A stretch of DNA of 64,000 nucleotides from Marasmius tenuissimus (GCA_029532415.1 JAQOTA010000050.1:1178001-1242000), one strand, 5' to 3'; shown: positions 33,959 through 48,109, counted from the first letter of the stretch. Notes: a model not told the origin generated them from the letters alone. A program made the numbers and translations.

Positions 33959-35329
33959 AAACAAAAGTATGGAAGTTGAAGTCCCTCTGATCAAGGGATG
34001 GCGCGGGATGGCGCGGATGGTGCAGGATTACCGTGACCTCAAGGATTCAGGATCTTAACTGCCTTTGAGTACCGGTGATACAGTTCTATGGTGGACTTCA
34101 GTACATATTATACCTTGTATTTGTCTTGTATTTCCTTGATTGACTTCGGTACATATTCTATTTTGCATTTCCCCCTATTGACTTATATGTATATGAATTT
34201 AGGTTTCCCTATAAACTAGCCAATCGTGTTGTGCTCGCAAGCTCTATAATATGATAACAACCGAGCATAACATAGCAGAAATGGAAAACCTCACGAGCGG
34301 ACATGACGGTTGACCGTTAAACCGTATGCCAGGCTCTCAACTTCGAGGACAGTGCCAACTGCGTGAACCTTACCTCACCGTTGGCTGGAGTGCTGAACGT
34401 AACGTGGGTAGGTATGTATATGAGATCGGGAGAGAGTTGAGCTCTGCCGATGAAACTTGCGAATCGGATGTTCGGGGGGCGCGAACGGTGCTGTAGGTCG
34501 GAGTGGCGTCAATCAAGTGTGGAATGAAAACATACCTCGCTGTTCGGACGAGAATAAAGTGAGACGCGAAAATGAGAAAGGTTGTTGGGGCGATGTAGAC
34601 TAGAATTTCGATGGGGCTGGAGGTGGCGGAGAGTCCTTTGAGTGTGGAGTGAAGTGCTGGGTCGTCGTGGAACAAGAAATAAGTCAAATCACGGGAGGCG
34701 AAGGTTAAGGCATAGTGATAGGCATAATTCTTTCTTGAAACTAGTTCCTACTGGCAGAGAAGACAGCGGGGTGGATATAGCCCCTCATATTTATTTTTTC
34801 TAACATTCCTTTGACGCTCGAGAAGTGTATGACTGCTCGTGGAAGAGAGTGAGCAGGGCATACATTCGAGGGTCCAGAGAGACTAACGCGTCGACCAACA
34901 TCAAAAGTGCTTCGAATATATCACAGCAAGGGACGGTCGGTCGTGAAAGGAATTAGAGGGTAGCAAGAAAGACGCGAACGTCAAATTCAACCCGCTATGA
35001 TGACTTGGACTCTGTAGACGTATTTTGGAGTATCCTCGAAGCACTGTGACTGTCTTTCTCAAAACCCAGTGAATTGCCTCACTATCAGAGTACAAAGCGC
35101 CCCGGGGAGTCTCTGTTCATCCTACAGGTAAAAGCTCAGGCCCATATGCAATGCTTTGAACTAACTCCCCTACAGCCGGTAGACCTCTCGATCCATTGCG
35201 GCTTGTGGGTGATCTTCATAGGTGAAACAACAACTCAAGTGGTTTTTGGTGTCAGCGAGGAGCCACCGGTTCCGTCCAGAAAAGATGATAAGGAAAGCTC
35301 CTTTTCAGGAGAAAAACGTTAGTAGATAC
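33959..35329. other. Mostly unassigned; one hydrophobic minus-strand ORF
   Basis: Just after gene C is a short direct repeat of GGATGGCGC (34001-34022). A minus-strand reading at 34370-34687 (105 codons) has a hydrophobic stretch, IEILVYIAPTTFLIFAS, that could be a membrane-protein exon. It faintly resembles the reading at 21714-22046. No gene name can be given. The remainder shows nothing recognisable. Confidence 0.3.
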
Positions 35330-36160
35330 GCACCCTAGGCATGAGTATAACCAACGGCGTTGCTCTCGTTGGTCATATTGAGATCCTTCTTATCCAGTGA
35401 GAGCTACTTGTCCTCCCCGTTCGGCGTTCTCAACCTTCTTGGTATTCTTCGATCGCTCGGCAGTAAGTGCAAGTTTGACATTGCGCTCAAGACTGGGCGG
35501 TGTTATCCCAGACTTGACAACAAGATAGTCTTCTGAGGAAGAGTTCAATGACAAGCTACTTCCCGATGACTGAGGGATAGAGTACGTTAGCCCGAAGACA
35601 AGATGTTGTTTTGTCAAGCTCACCTATGTATGCAGTCAAGACCGCCTTGCTCATAAACCATTCTTTTCATGTCTTCAGCCCGACTGTCACCCTTCTGAAT
35701 CTGATCCAGCTGAGTAGAAATGTCGTTGATGACTCGAAGTGTTCTCGTGCAGATTTGATACTGAGAAGTTGATGGAGACGTGGTTTGACGTAGTAGAGGT
35801 CTTAGGATAGGAATTGTTGGGTACAGAACACGCGTAGACGATCGCAAACGGGTCAATAACACGGAATTGCGACACGGACGGGAATATATTGAGGCCAGGC
35901 ATTTGCAGGACGACTTTAGGTGTAAAGAATTGTGTTTTCCACGTCTTGTGATATGAGGTTGGCGACGTGGGCGAGTCCGGTATTGTATAGTCTTGTGCGC
36001 CAGCCTGACGATATGGGGAAGACGAGAGATTGGGTTGGAGTCGTGAGGGGGGGCTTGTCGAGATGTTTCGCGTCCGAGTCGTCCAGTGCACTCGCTGGCA
36101 TAACGCTCGTTGCAGATTTGAGAGCGGGTCATCGAGAACAAATCCTTTGGCCATGCACCG
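35330..36160 (-). pseudogene. Family W copy
   Basis: Minus-strand readings include DYLVVKSGITPPSL with a Lys/Glu-rich continuation (35623-35390) and RVINDISTQLDQIQKGDSRA (about 35740-35650). They align with pieces at 38640-39560, 53560-54440 and 440-1150. The anchor AGTACGTTAGCCCGAAGACA is at 35581. Splice sites could not be fixed and stops occur, so it is called a decayed multi-exon gene of unknown function. Confidence 0.4.
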
Positions 36161-36289
36161 TAATCTTCGCCGGTTTCGGACCCGTCCTGGGTGGTTTGCC
36201 TTCTCCTAAAGTTTTCCCGTTGCGAGTGATCAATGAGCTTGAGCGAGCTGAAGATAGCATGTTGATATGAGGAATAGACGTGACGAAAG

Positions 36290-38280
36290 GACGGAGAGGT
36301 GAAAGCCCATGTTCTGAGCGATGTTTGGTGGTGGTTCAGGGCAAGGATTCGTTATCCACAGTCGTACATAGCGCCCGGTGATCGCGGCTTCTTTTCCGAC
36401 CACCACCGACCGACCTCCTCCAATTTCACTGAACATTGGGCGCAATTCACTCAGACATAACTCGTAACTCATACAGGATTTTGGTTATCAACGACTCTCG
36501 CCTAGACTTGAGTTGTAAGTCAAATCATCGATACCAGCATGACCTAGTACTGACTAGAATTAGCTTTCGTAACAATGGCTCTAGGACGCGCCTACTGGGG
36601 TAGAAGTACTCAAAAAAGACAGTTATGGCGCCATTTTTTATACCAGGAAAATTGGACATGAGTTGAACACGGGCGCCGCCGAGTTTTGACAACACCGCCA
36701 TCCTTTCCTACCCTTCCCATTCACCGTTCCTCCCCATTATACGCGCCTCGAAGGGCCGAGGCTGCTGGCATTCGGAGAAAAAGTTCAACCAACGGGTGGA
36801 AGTATGTCTATACCCTCTTAATTTGACTTCTCAGCTCAAGTTTTCTGTGTGATAGCCCCACAGTCGATTCCCTTTCTTTCTCGCAAATACTCACCAGTAC
36901 GACTCGAGTCGGGCGCAGAAAACACTAGAAGACGTTCTATCAACTGCTTGTCGCCCATCCATTCGATCACCGACGCGTCACCTTCCCCACTCCCCGTAAC
37001 CGCTTTGGATGCAAGGCTCGTGTTACTCTCCCTTCATTGTGCATTAGGGTGAACCATGATAATGCCGCCATCGCCCTCCCTCTGGCCATTGGATGGACAG
37101 AATTTGCTTCCTCGATGACGACTACGTAGATGGTCTTTGGCATCTCCCTCCCTGCACGCCCGCACACTCTTATCGATGATGGATTCCACCATTACCATTG
37201 CGTCTAACTGCTAGCGGCCTCCATGAGAGGCACTTGCCCTCGTATCGCGAGCTGTCGGTTGTCTGGATATACCAGCGGTGGAAGCCCTTTGTTGAAATCC
37301 AGAGACGAGAAAGACATATCACCATTGTCAAGGGTGCAAAACCTCTCTTCGGCTAATTTGCTTCCCTTCTCAGTCAGACAAAAAGCCATATCGCCTTTGG
37401 CTGTGGAAGATCAGGGAGAAATGATATGTTGCACCGACCGTAGTGTATGGACCGCTCTTTGGAGGAGGAGGAAGGCTCGCTTGCACCTGGAATACCGAGG
37501 ACGTGGTAGGAAGAACTTTCTCTCGCGAGGGTGGTGCATATCCTCTTGTGGGATAGAGGGTTTAGGTGCGGGTTTTCTCTCCCTCTTAACGTTTATGTTG
37601 AAGCGCTGATAACCGGCTCATTCATAACCTTCCAAGGACAAAAGGCTGCAAATGCAACCGATTATACACCGGTTGGGCTACCCAGTGCTGGTTTCAATGC
37701 AATCGAGGCGTCTGGTGGTCGTAATGGCTGGCGTTGAGGTTCGAGAATGTAAGCTTTGACTCTTCCTCCCTTCCTTCGCATACGCCAGCTAACAGCACAT
37801 CTCAATCCCTAACCTACATGCGTACACCTTGCGCCCCTACGATGCTCATATCCACCCGAAGCTGAGATGGAAATACCTGGTACTATTGGTAGGCCGAGGT
37901 TTCCTGTGCGTGTTCGAGGGAGATGAGCATATGATAGATGGAACTCGAGATTCCTCTAGATGGCCTAGGAGGGTTCTCACGCGACGAATTTACGACTTTT
38001 GGTGTATAACAATGGCTCATGAAATTCTATCCTATAACTCACGTAGATTGAGACGAAACTTCCTAGCACTGTATATATCTCGTCTCCCTTCCACCACTTT
38101 TGAGCAGTTACTCGATAATATCGTATATAGGCCTTGTAACCTACCATCAGCACTACTTCAATACCTTAGTCCTTCTACTATCACACTGAGTATTCCTTCC
38201 GAGCTCATCGGAGTCATCCCTCCTCACATTCCATGATGTCATGTGGGTCCCCCCCTCGAAGTAACGCCCACAAGTCCCTC
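36290..38280 (+). repeat. Array unit 3 of a diverged tandem repeat
   Basis: Anchors: a at 36369 (tagcgcccggtgatcgcggc), b near 37320-37350, c near 37480-37620 (weak) and d at 38235 (gatgtcatgtgggtcc). A 135-codon plus-strand ORF at 37829-38236 includes FEGDEHMIDGTRDSS, related to PEGEAYVVDETQDSS in unit 4 and FEGDERVVDRTRDPS in unit 5. That conservation of residues favours a plus-strand gene. Function unknown. Confidence 0.6.
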
Positions 38281-38639
38281 CAAGTCGGTATCGGCAGGGT
38301 TGCCTAGTTAATGGAGCTCGGATCCCGACAGGTTAACTATTTATCGGGACCAGTTCATCGGCGCATTGGCGCAAACAGGGCTGTAACCCCAAAGGAACGG
38401 CACGGGAGAAAAACCATGAAACTATAAGAACGGTAAGTACGAGCTGTCGGTCGCGATAGCATGTGTTCACTTACAGCTAAATGGCCAAAACCCCCCGGAA
38501 TACACGCTTGGTAGCCTGTGTTGCGGAAGGACTCCCAAGATACGGCCCTTATGGTCAGTGGTGTACATGACGGATTGACAACCAAGACATATCGACACGA
38601 GTCCATGGCCCTTTGAATCACGACGGTACAGCGAGACTG

Positions 38640-39560
38640 GCACAGTCAAGATTCGAGAACTTGAAGTAGACTCGGTGGGTACACCGGGCATATCGGAACC
38701 ACAACCAACCAACGTGGGCGATCTGGATAGGTGGAAACGACAGTTTGAGAGGGCTTTTGTCGTCGAGGAGCCACTGGGTCAGTTCGTTGGCGGTTGGAGG
38801 AAGAACAAACACACCGGTGTATGAGCGTAACGGCAACGTTGGTCTTTTGAATCGGGTTCTCGGGTTTCCTTTCGGACTTGGCCAATAAGTGCCGGTTCTC
38901 TTTCTGGTCGTTGACCAGAATATCCTTCTTCGTTCCCTCAGCATTGAGTTTAGACTTGTTGTCGCACAAGTTGAGACTGTTTGGTGTTGTCCTGAACTTT
39001 ACGAGGAGATGGACCATCGAGGAAGGGACAACAAGGCATCCCCAAGTGGCTGAGAGTAGAGAACATTAGCCCGAGGACGAAAGTGTTGTTTTTCCACGCA
39101 CCTCTGTCAACTACCCAAGATGACCCTGTTCGTCAACCATCTTGAGCCCAGCCGTCACATTTAGGTGGCGATGTAGCTGATATTCTCTCGAAGCGGAAGT
39201 ATTCTCGTCTACGACCTCTGGATATTTGATACTGGCAAGTCGAACGAGACGGAGAAGCTCCAGGGGTGTGGATCGTTGGGTGATGAACACGCTATGTATT
39301 CGCAAAGACGCATCGCGTGCCGAAAACAAGCCAGTTGCGTTGCATGATGACGCTGATAACCGATCGAGAAGAACGGTCGTCTGGAATACTTGAGGTACGT
39401 TGATTCGCGTAGCCTCCTGTCGTCCTGTGTGAGTGGGGAACCAGAATCTGGTACGGTTAGAGAGGTGTTTGATGGAGATTCTTTCGAGTCCAGATCATCG
39501 ATCAAGAGTGGGCCAAGCAGGCGGCCATCGAGACGCGTGGAGACCTGTACTTGTGTAGCT
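38640..39560 (-). pseudogene. Family W copy
   Basis: Minus-strand readings include LLVKFRTTPNSL with a Lys/Asn-rich continuation (39017-38900) and SIKYPEVVDENTSASREYQ (about 39240-39170). They match in order those of the 35330-36160 copy. The anchor GAACATTAGCCCGAGGACGA is at 39061. No complete gene can be assembled. Confidence 0.4.
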
Positions 39561-39779
39561 GTTCAGTCGTGTTTATTGAGAATACACAGATGTACTCACC
39601 TATCGATCATTTCCAGACTCAAGTCATGTTCTACAATCTCGTCTATCCCCGTGTCTGCTCATCCATGAGTCCTACTAGTACCGGCCATGCCATGTTCGCC
39701 TCCATTCCAATTTTTGGTGAGAAAGCACTGGCTAGACCCGACGTTGCGAATGGATTTGAATGAATCGAGTAGAATATGT

Positions 39780-42640
39780 TGTTATGAGTTATGGTCTTGG
39801 TGAGAGAACGGAGGTGTGAGTGACAAGTGTTCTGAGACGTGGTTGATGGTGGTGGTTGAGGCCGAGAAATCGTTGTCCGTCGAAGCGCCCGTGCATCGCG
39901 GCTCTTTCAACGTTCAACCACCACCGGACATCCTTCGATTTCGCTAAGCGTGGTGTGCAAATCACTCAAACATAACTCATATGGGATTTTCGACGATTCT
40001 CGCCTAGATTCGAGCTGTGAGTAAAATAATTAACTAGAACACGACCTAGTGTTTACTGACTTCAGACCAGTGTGTCTTGTTGGCCCTAGGACGCGTTCTG
40101 TGGGCCAGAAGTGTGCAGAAAATATCCACATGATGGTCTTTCCCGTAGTCGTGAAGATCGGACATATACCGAAATGGATCACGGAGAAACTCAACAACGC
40201 CTTGCAAAATCACCACTCTCTACGACCCTTCCTCTTTATTATCCACTCTTTCCACCCAGGATTCCACCAGTCGCTAGACTCGAGAGACGGAGGTACGCCC
40301 GTCCCTTCTCAGTCCGAGTTTACTTCTCAAGTCTTCCGTAGGATGGCCAAAAGCGGCCGCCAATATCCAAACAGTCTCCTCTTTCCCCTCCAATACCAAC
40401 CATAATCGAATCAGGCGGAGAAGAGGCTGGAAAACCTTTCATCCCATCCTCGCCTCTATCAGTACCACTCCTTCCTCCGATGACGCATCATTCAGTCTTT
40501 CTCGATCTCCACACCCAATCCAAATACAGCCCTCCCTCACACAACGCATTAATCATATCGTTATCGCCATCGTCCTACCTTCCGTCGCTCGGTGGCTAGA
40601 CTTCGCTTTCCCAATGACTGGATGTGCCGTCAGCGAAGATCGTGATTTCGAGTCTGCCGTCTGCTCCGCATCCACGTTCGCATTCGAATGGTAGTGGCCT
40701 CGAAGTTTCCTCAGGCCTCAATAGCAGACACGCAGACGTTCTGGACGTTGGATCGTCTGGATAATCGCCGGGGTTGGCAGGCGTTTGCTCGAACCTGGAG
40801 GCAGGAAAGACGTCTCTGTCGCCATCGATGATGCAAACCCTCGTCTGGCCAACCTTCATCTGCATTCGACAGTAGCGTTGACGACGAAGATGATGTCGAG
40901 TGGATGCCTCATTTCCGCCATGTCCCTTGTCGCCTGCATTTTTTATTCGCTCGCAGCACTTTCAGCCCGCCCACACTGCCGGGCGGCAACAACTCTCCCT
41001 CCATTCATCTAAACGATCACTATCCTGGGCGGCATCTATCCTCAAGATACGATCCCTACCCATAAGAAAATCGTTCAGTCTTCTTAGCGGCTCCATTTCT
41101 CGACAACGACGTACATCCAGTACCACAAACACCAGCTCCTCGAATCCAAGAGAGCGAAAATTGCCGTCCTACAAGACAACGTAGGCAGGCTACGATTCGA
41201 GGCACGTGCAACATCTAACGAGGTTCATCGGACGTTCGAGGTTCAGAAGAGTGGGATCGTGGCGAAAGAAGTGGCGAAGGAGGGTTGTTTCGATTATCTC
41301 CCACTCCAGTTGGCTTCCACTGGCGTAGGCGGTTGCTCTGTGTTATGGGTGGTTGGAAAGTCCCTGGGCCTCGTTATCACGCGTGTCGGGTCGTCCGACA
41401 CACCTCTGGAGAACCATCTCCACGGTGTACACATCCCTTCCCTGGGTATACATTCACTCTACCGGTACTCGACAGCCTTTGCCATCGCAACTTTACGACG
41501 CCGGCACCTCGCCCGTGCACCTCAATTGGACGGTACATATGCCAAATTGGGCGCTCGTGAGGATTTTGTGGGCCAAGGGAACAGACGAGTGGGGCGCCGG
41601 ATTGCATGTGAGGCCATGAGGGCCGTTAGGGTGTTTCAAGACGGGTATGTGACTCTCTTCCATCCAGTGGTAACTCGGTCTGATTCCAATGGCTGGGCTC
41701 TCATAGGTGTCACGCTCCTCTCAATCGGCTCTCCGCCCCCTGAAGTCCTTGACCGGTTGTATCCTTTCTTAGTCGGCTGGAAGGCAAGACCGTCATTGGT
41801 GGCGGATCTGTTGGAGAGAAACGATACGTTACCGACTCTTTTAAGCGGTACCTTGTTGGATGCCCTGTTGGAAGAAGCAGAGCGGCTGTTCGTATCCAAG
41901 ATATCGACTGTGCCAAAGGCGAGCTGAGAGGTTGTGGTTATAGATGGAGATGCGGTTGGGGACGGTATCTCGCTGGATGGAGTGTTCAGGAGATGTGGTA
42001 CGTCCTTTCTCTCCTCGAGGCTGATGCCAGTACACTAATAACCGGCGTATCTGTAGACCTTCAAAAAACACAAAGAATGAATTCTGGTGCTGGCAACTAT
42101 ACGCGGTTTTCACCTCCCAGCAACTGGACGGGATCGAGCTGCACTGAGTGGTCGTAGTCACTGGGACTCGGACATGTAAGCCTTGGCTGTCCTCTCTTCG
42201 CACAAGCTAACGGTATTTCTCATTTTTTTAGCCTGTAACGCCTCCGATCCGACACCCATATCCACCCGAAGTCGGGGCTTGTTAAAAGGGCGACCTTTGG
42301 TTCCCTCGGTCGGGCGCAGATTTCTGCACGTGCCTGAGGGAGAAGCGTATGTGGTGGATGAGACGCAAGATTCTTCTGGATGGCCGAGAGGGGCTTGTAT
42401 CGATAAACTGTACGCGAACGCGATGGTTTATATGACTAGACTAAATGATCTACTTAGCACCGTAACTACATTCCGTTTCCCCTACGCCCGGTCTTACATT
42501 GTATTCTAGAAGTCTTCATCGTCATCAGGCCACCACTTTGGTTTCTTAGCCCATCTGAGCATTCACGATACATCACTCTCTCCCGATATTCCATGGCATC
42601 ATATGGGTCCACTCGAAGCGGCGCCCACAAGACGGAAATT
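39780..42640 (+). repeat. Array unit 4 of a diverged tandem repeat (best preserved)
   Basis: Anchors a (39881), b (40815), c (41975) and d (42597). Perfect 12-bp inverted repeats 39848-39859 and 39914-39925 surround anchor a. The 222-codon plus-strand ORF at 41259-41927 contains LLDALLEEAERLFVS, shared with unit 7 (LLDALLEEAERSFAS). The end ORF (about 42240-42509) contains PEGEAYVVDETQDSSGWPRG. A plus-strand multi-exon gene is likely, but exon borders and product are unknown. Confidence 0.65.
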
Positions 42641-42779
42641 GGGAGCGCCTCTTGGTTCGGGCTTATCTCCTTCGACCCTTCATCCACGGCGAATTAGAGC
42701 CGTATTATCAAGTGGTTGAGTGTCTGGATGCGGTATCGGTATGGACAGAATGGGGGAGTATAACGACTTTTCTGGCCGG

Positions 42780-43300
42780 ACGAGGGGAGATCTGCCGTCT
42801 ATGGTAGGGCATGGAGTCATCAAGGTCAGCTGGTGCTCTGGGCTTGGAAATGGTGCAGAGATAAGGTTGAGATTCGAGACAATTGATTCATTCCATCCAG
42901 CCTCCTAACAGATAGATGCATAGCATGGTAAAGAGCGACGGCTGAGCTACGGAAGAAGCACGCAAAGACCAAGACCAGCAGACGAGAGAAACTCGCGGCG
43001 TTGTTGTGTAGTTGAAAAACTTCTCAGCAGCGTCCGGGTCTTGTGGTCGTCTCTCTAGTTGCCCCTCTCCAGCATCGTAGCCAACTAGACACTTCGCCCT
43101 CTTCATGGCCTCTCTTTCGTTGTTCCAATGGCACTAAATATGGTAATCTGAGGCGTGTTGGTGTAGCATGAGTTGTATGAAGCAAAGTTGCAGAAACCTT
43201 CTGGATGACGGAGTGTTGAACGAGAGTCAGCGGGCGGAGAGACAAAAATCAGGGAGAAAGCACGGCACGTACTATGTATTTTCCTTCCAAGAACTTTGAG
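42780..43300. repeat. Spacer block shared with 20870-21420
   Basis: Similar to the block downstream of unit 2 ('gaaagcacggcacgtactatg' at about 43256). No gene recognised. Confidence 0.5.
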
Positions 43301-43639
43301 CTTCATACTTTTCAGGTCGTCCAGCAGCTCTTTCTCCCTTTGTTCAACGCATCACTGTCCCATTTCGATTCTCTGTTCCCCGTCTGGCGCCATTTTTCGT
43401 CCTTATCCGACCTTGACTTCGCAACATAAATCCTTCAAGATGGATCGCGTGTCCTCGAGCGAGGGGTTGATCTTCGTGAGCGTGACTGGACCATTCCTAA
43501 ATCCGCTTGCCATAGTACGCCGTTGTCTGTTCCAGCGAAAGAGCCCGAGACCTGCGCCAGGCAAGACAAATCTGATAACTCCAAAATTATTACGAATGAA
43601 CTTGAGAGATTCGAGAAGAGGATACTTCTATGAGTAGAG

Positions 43640-46530
43640 GTGATGAAAGAAGGGAGTGGTGAACGGCGAACATTCTGAACCATGGTTGATAGTGGTGACC
43701 GGGGTGAGAAGTCGTTGTCCGGCGAAGCGCCCGTACATCGCGGCTTCTTTCCAACAACCACCACCACGACGTCCCACCTTCAAAATGTCGCTCAATGTCC
43801 GGTAGAACTCGTACAAACATACATCGTGCGGGATTATTGGAGCACTAAGGTGAGTCCCTCCAGCGCGTCTCAACGCTTCCAACACGCGTTTCTACAGGCC
43901 GAAATTACACAGGAGGAATATCCTCGGACGATCTTCTGAGGACTCGGGAGGACTGGACGTGAGCTGAACATGAGTCGTCCCGAATCTTGACACTACCACC
44001 ACCACCCTCTCCACGACGCCCTTCCTCCCCATCATCCATTCTTGTCAGCCAGAGAATCCAGTTTTTGTTAGTCTAAAGGGGGGAGGTACGGGAATTCCTG
44101 CTTTTTATTCCGACTTTTCCCTCATAAGTTTTCTGCAGAACGGCTGAAAACCGCCAAAACGCATCAAATCTTCTCCCGTTGTATCGAACAATGACATCGT
44201 ATACCATCGTCAATCGAATCGCACGAAGGAAACAATTGCAAGTTACCATGCACGTCTCGTCGCCTCTACTCATATGTTCACTCCATCCACCGACGCGTCA
44301 TCTTCTCAATCCCCAACCGTTCTGAACACAAGGCTCGTCGTATCGAGACCACAATCATCTTTCTCTTCATCGTCGGCAGGCCAGATTTACCTTGCCCGAT
44401 GACCAGATGCACCGTCACCATTTATCTTGGTCTCTTCCATCTCTCTACCTCTATGCTTGTGCACAGTTGGCTTTACCGGATCTCACGATCACATCCGCAC
44501 CCGACTCGGTAGCGGCATCGATAGGAGATGCGGTCGCATCCTGTGTAGTGGATCGTTGGGTTAGTTGACCAGGGCTCGAGGGTATTCGTTGGAACCTGGA
44601 GATTCTGAAGCCGTGTTTATCACCGTCAATAGTGCTAAAACCTCGTCTGTCCCACTTTATTAGCACCACGGTTCACAATGGCATCAACGATGAAGACGGT
44701 ATCGATGGGAAACCACAGTTCCCCCCTGCCCTTTCAAGGTGTCGTTCGCATCCTCAACTCGCTCTCAACGCTTTTGAATCGGACAATAAAAGCCTCCTAT
44801 CCCCTACACCCACGCGCACAATTGACTCCCCGGGCGATATGTACCCTCACAGAACGATACCCGCTCTCCACCGATCCCTTCTAATCCTTCATGCGGCACC
44901 CTACCTTGACAACGCCCTGGCGAAAAACTGACGCTTGTCCGATATCGCAACCATCAGCTACTCGCCCTCGCTCGGGTGATGCAAGAAAACGGCCTAGGAA
45001 GACCATGATTCGGAACATCAGCGCCGCAGCATCGAAGGAGGTGCATCTGACGTCAAAAGGGTTCAGAAAAGTGGGCTGGTGAGGCGAAGAAGTGGTGAAA
45101 GAGAATTGGGTTGGTCTCCCGCTTTGATTACACGGCGGTGGAGGATGAAAGCACGACCTTCGTAGCCCTTCAAAGTTCAATCTGATCCACGCGTGGTGGA
45201 TGGGCCCCCGATTTCGTTCGTCTCGTCTGACATGCCTCTGGACAATCTCTCCTCCCGGTCCTTTCCCTGGGCATACATTCGCTCCATCGATACTCAACGC
45301 CTCAGTAAAACTGTCCTATGCGTATCTAACGCCCATGACTCTCCACGAACCACCACCGCCGCCTCCGAATCGACGGGTACCAGGTCCAACCCTACGCTCA
45401 GCAAGAAGATTTTGTGAGTCAGGCCGGGACAGACGGTTGAGTTGCCGGATCATGTATGTGGGTGAGGGCTGTCAGGGCTTTCGGGATCAGTATGTCACTT
45501 TCTTTCGTTCCAAATAACCCGGTCTGATTTTGAGCGCTTTCATAGACACTCCAGCGACGTTCACCTGCCTCTCGAACCCCGAAGTCTTTGACCATGGTCG
45601 CGTCGTTTCTGTACAAACGAAAGGCCGGTGATGGGACGGTTAGGGAGGAACAAAGAGACGCGTTGCACCGACCCTGTTGACGGGCGTTCTTTCGGAAGGG
45701 GAAGGGCGGTTATCCACATCTGGAGTACCGATCGTACAAATGGAGAAGCGGGAGGATGTAGCTGAGGGTGGAGATAGGTTTGGAGACAGTGCATGTTTTC
45801 TCGGAGGATGGAGTGTTCAAGAAACGTGGTACGTCTTCCTTTCCTCGTTGGTGATTCTAAAACACTGATGAAGGGCGTATTCTTCGTCTTTTGAACGACA
45901 GAAAGCGCCAACTTTGCAGCCCAGTATACTTGGGTCAGAGTCTCAGACCACTGAGCGTTGGGTTTGGCGTGGTTGAGCCGCACCGGGCGGTCGTAGCGGT
46001 TGGGATTCAAGAATGTGGGCGGCGACTCTTCCTCTCATTTGCATACGCTAGCTGACGCCAATTTTCATATCTCTAGGCTAGAACACGTTCTCCTCACACC
46101 CCTCCGATGCCTACATCCGCCCGAAGCTGGGACAGAAATGTCTGGCACCATTGGTGGGCCGACCGAGGCTCCCTGCGCGTGTTTGAGGGGGATGAGCGTG
46201 TAGTAGATCGAACTCGAGATCCTTCTAGACAATCTAGGAGAGTTCCACCTCAACTCACGATGGTTTATGATATCCTATCCTATACATTGACTACACCGCG
46301 ACGAAACTTTCTAGCACCGTTTACGTATCTCATCTCCCTTTACACACATTTGAGCAGTTAGCTGGTAACATCGTATATCAGTCTCGTGAGCTACCATGAG
46401 CTTTACTACAACTCCTTGCTCCTAAGTACTACTATAACTACTTATAAGTATTCGGTCCGAGCCCAACTCACTCTCTCACTTCTCCATGACGTCATGTGGG
46501 TCCCCCCCTCGAAGTAACACCCACAACTCG
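43640..46530 (+). repeat. Array unit 5 of a diverged tandem repeat
   Basis: Anchors a (43722), b (44625), c (45806) and d (46487). The plus-strand reading 45677-45868 contains EDVAEGGDRFGD and GGWSVQETWYVFL, comparable to unit 7's EDVVVDGGGVGDD and GWDVQETWYALL. These conserved residues across frameshifted copies are the best sign that the array derives from a real gene. Stops and frameshifts are frequent. Confidence 0.62.
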
Positions 46531-46539
46531 GCATCCGGA

Positions 46540-48090
46540 TGTTGCCTAACATCCGAGAATCCCGGCAGGTTGGCTGGGTGCTGCATCTCATGATTTAGTC
46601 TCGAGAATGCGGTGATGGTCGTCAAGCTTCAAAGATCGATCAAGAGCAGAAGGAAACACACATCGCACCGGGGTTTCAAGAACCAAACAGGGGAAGAAGA
46701 TGCTGTAGGGACGGCCTATGAACACTAAGTTAGACTTTAGAGTGATAGATTACTCACAACAATCTCAAGGGGGAGTTGACGAGCCTCACTTGTAGAGTAC
46801 ACGAATTTGAGATGTACGGCGGCTCGGAACTCATTATGGCCGGGACGACTACACTACTCTACTCTATGAGGCGCATGGTACTCTAAATTTGGGATCGAAA
46901 GCACCGGCAGCGATGACAGGCATGTAGGTTTCGAAGGGACTTCAACATCAACGTTCGACTTTCATGTCAAATATCACGCCTTAGTCGCTGAGATAGTCAG
47001 TCTCCATCCTTGGTACATGGCTTTTGACGCCAACGATAATCACGTTGCCTGGAGGTGTGTGGGGGGTTTCAGCGATGAGTTGAAGATCTCCGGCGAAGCA
47101 AACCCAAATAAAATTGAAGCTCACCGTTGCTTGTGCGGAAAGTCCAAAAGATGGCCATAGATGGCCATACCACTGGAATCTTGCATCTCAAATACACCCA
47201 CAACAGATCGGTATTCACCTCGAGGGAACGGCCAGAGACCAACGACTAGGAAACCAGATCACGAGAACCTCAAGCATGAGCTACCCTTGCGCTTGATAGC
47301 CTGACGCCTGCAATAAACCCAAGATACGCTTATAGTCAGTACGAGGTTCGATGGATTGAAGACTCAGACTCACTGATGCGAGTCTTTGAATGATTCTGCG
47401 TAGCACGAATGTACAACCAGACCATGGTCAAAAAGACTCCGTCGGCAGGGCTCGTCGTATAATAGGACATTGGACAGCATCTGCGGAGAAATAACAGAGG
47501 ATTGAATGAGAATAATAAGTATTGTAGCTGAACGATAACTTACGGTGGTAAGTCTGGCCACTCATCGTTTTGAGCGTGGATGAGAGCCGGAGGGAACGTC
47601 TTCTGTTCACTATCACATCCCGATCGTCACCCTTGGGTGAGATCTCTCCTTCCCGCTCATCCGTTTTCTTTGGATTGTCCCACTAGAACGACTTCCCGAG
47701 AGCTCCAACAACCTCATAGATATGCGAGTCTTGAGCTCGGTATGGCGAATGTTGGGGTTTTGTCAGGAAGGAATTTGATCAAAATCATGTCGTCGAGTCC
47801 GCACATCGACTGTTGAAGCCGTCGTGGGCTCAAGAGTGGACCAGGAATTCTCGGGCTTGGAGAGGCGTGGATCGAATGTGTTCACTCGTGCTTATCGAGA
47901 ATATACATACAGGCTCAGTTACTCGCCTGCTGTCGTCTCGTCTATCCAGGTCTATCTGGGTCCGTCCATCTGGAAGCCTACTATTGGTCCCTACTCTGGG
48001 TATATGTAGTCAGGTAGCCTCGTGCCGGGTACGACAAAACTTTTCTTCGACAACTCAACATGCATGAATTTGGAAGAATATCAGGAATGA
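46540..48090. other. Unassigned; possible family W remnant at right
   Basis: 46540-47570 shows no supported gene. Around 47820-48010 the sequence resembles, in order, the part of family W near 39480-39640 (a 'cgagaatacaca.ag..tcac' stretch), so a decayed W copy may end here before array unit 6. Confidence 0.3.
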
Positions 48091-48109
48091 GGATGGGATA
48101 TGTCGTAAA

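Noticed and set aside
41259..41927. 222-codon ORF as a complete single-exon gene
   Set aside because: Sister units show that different frames are conserved on either side of probable introns, so this open stretch spans exon borders by chance.
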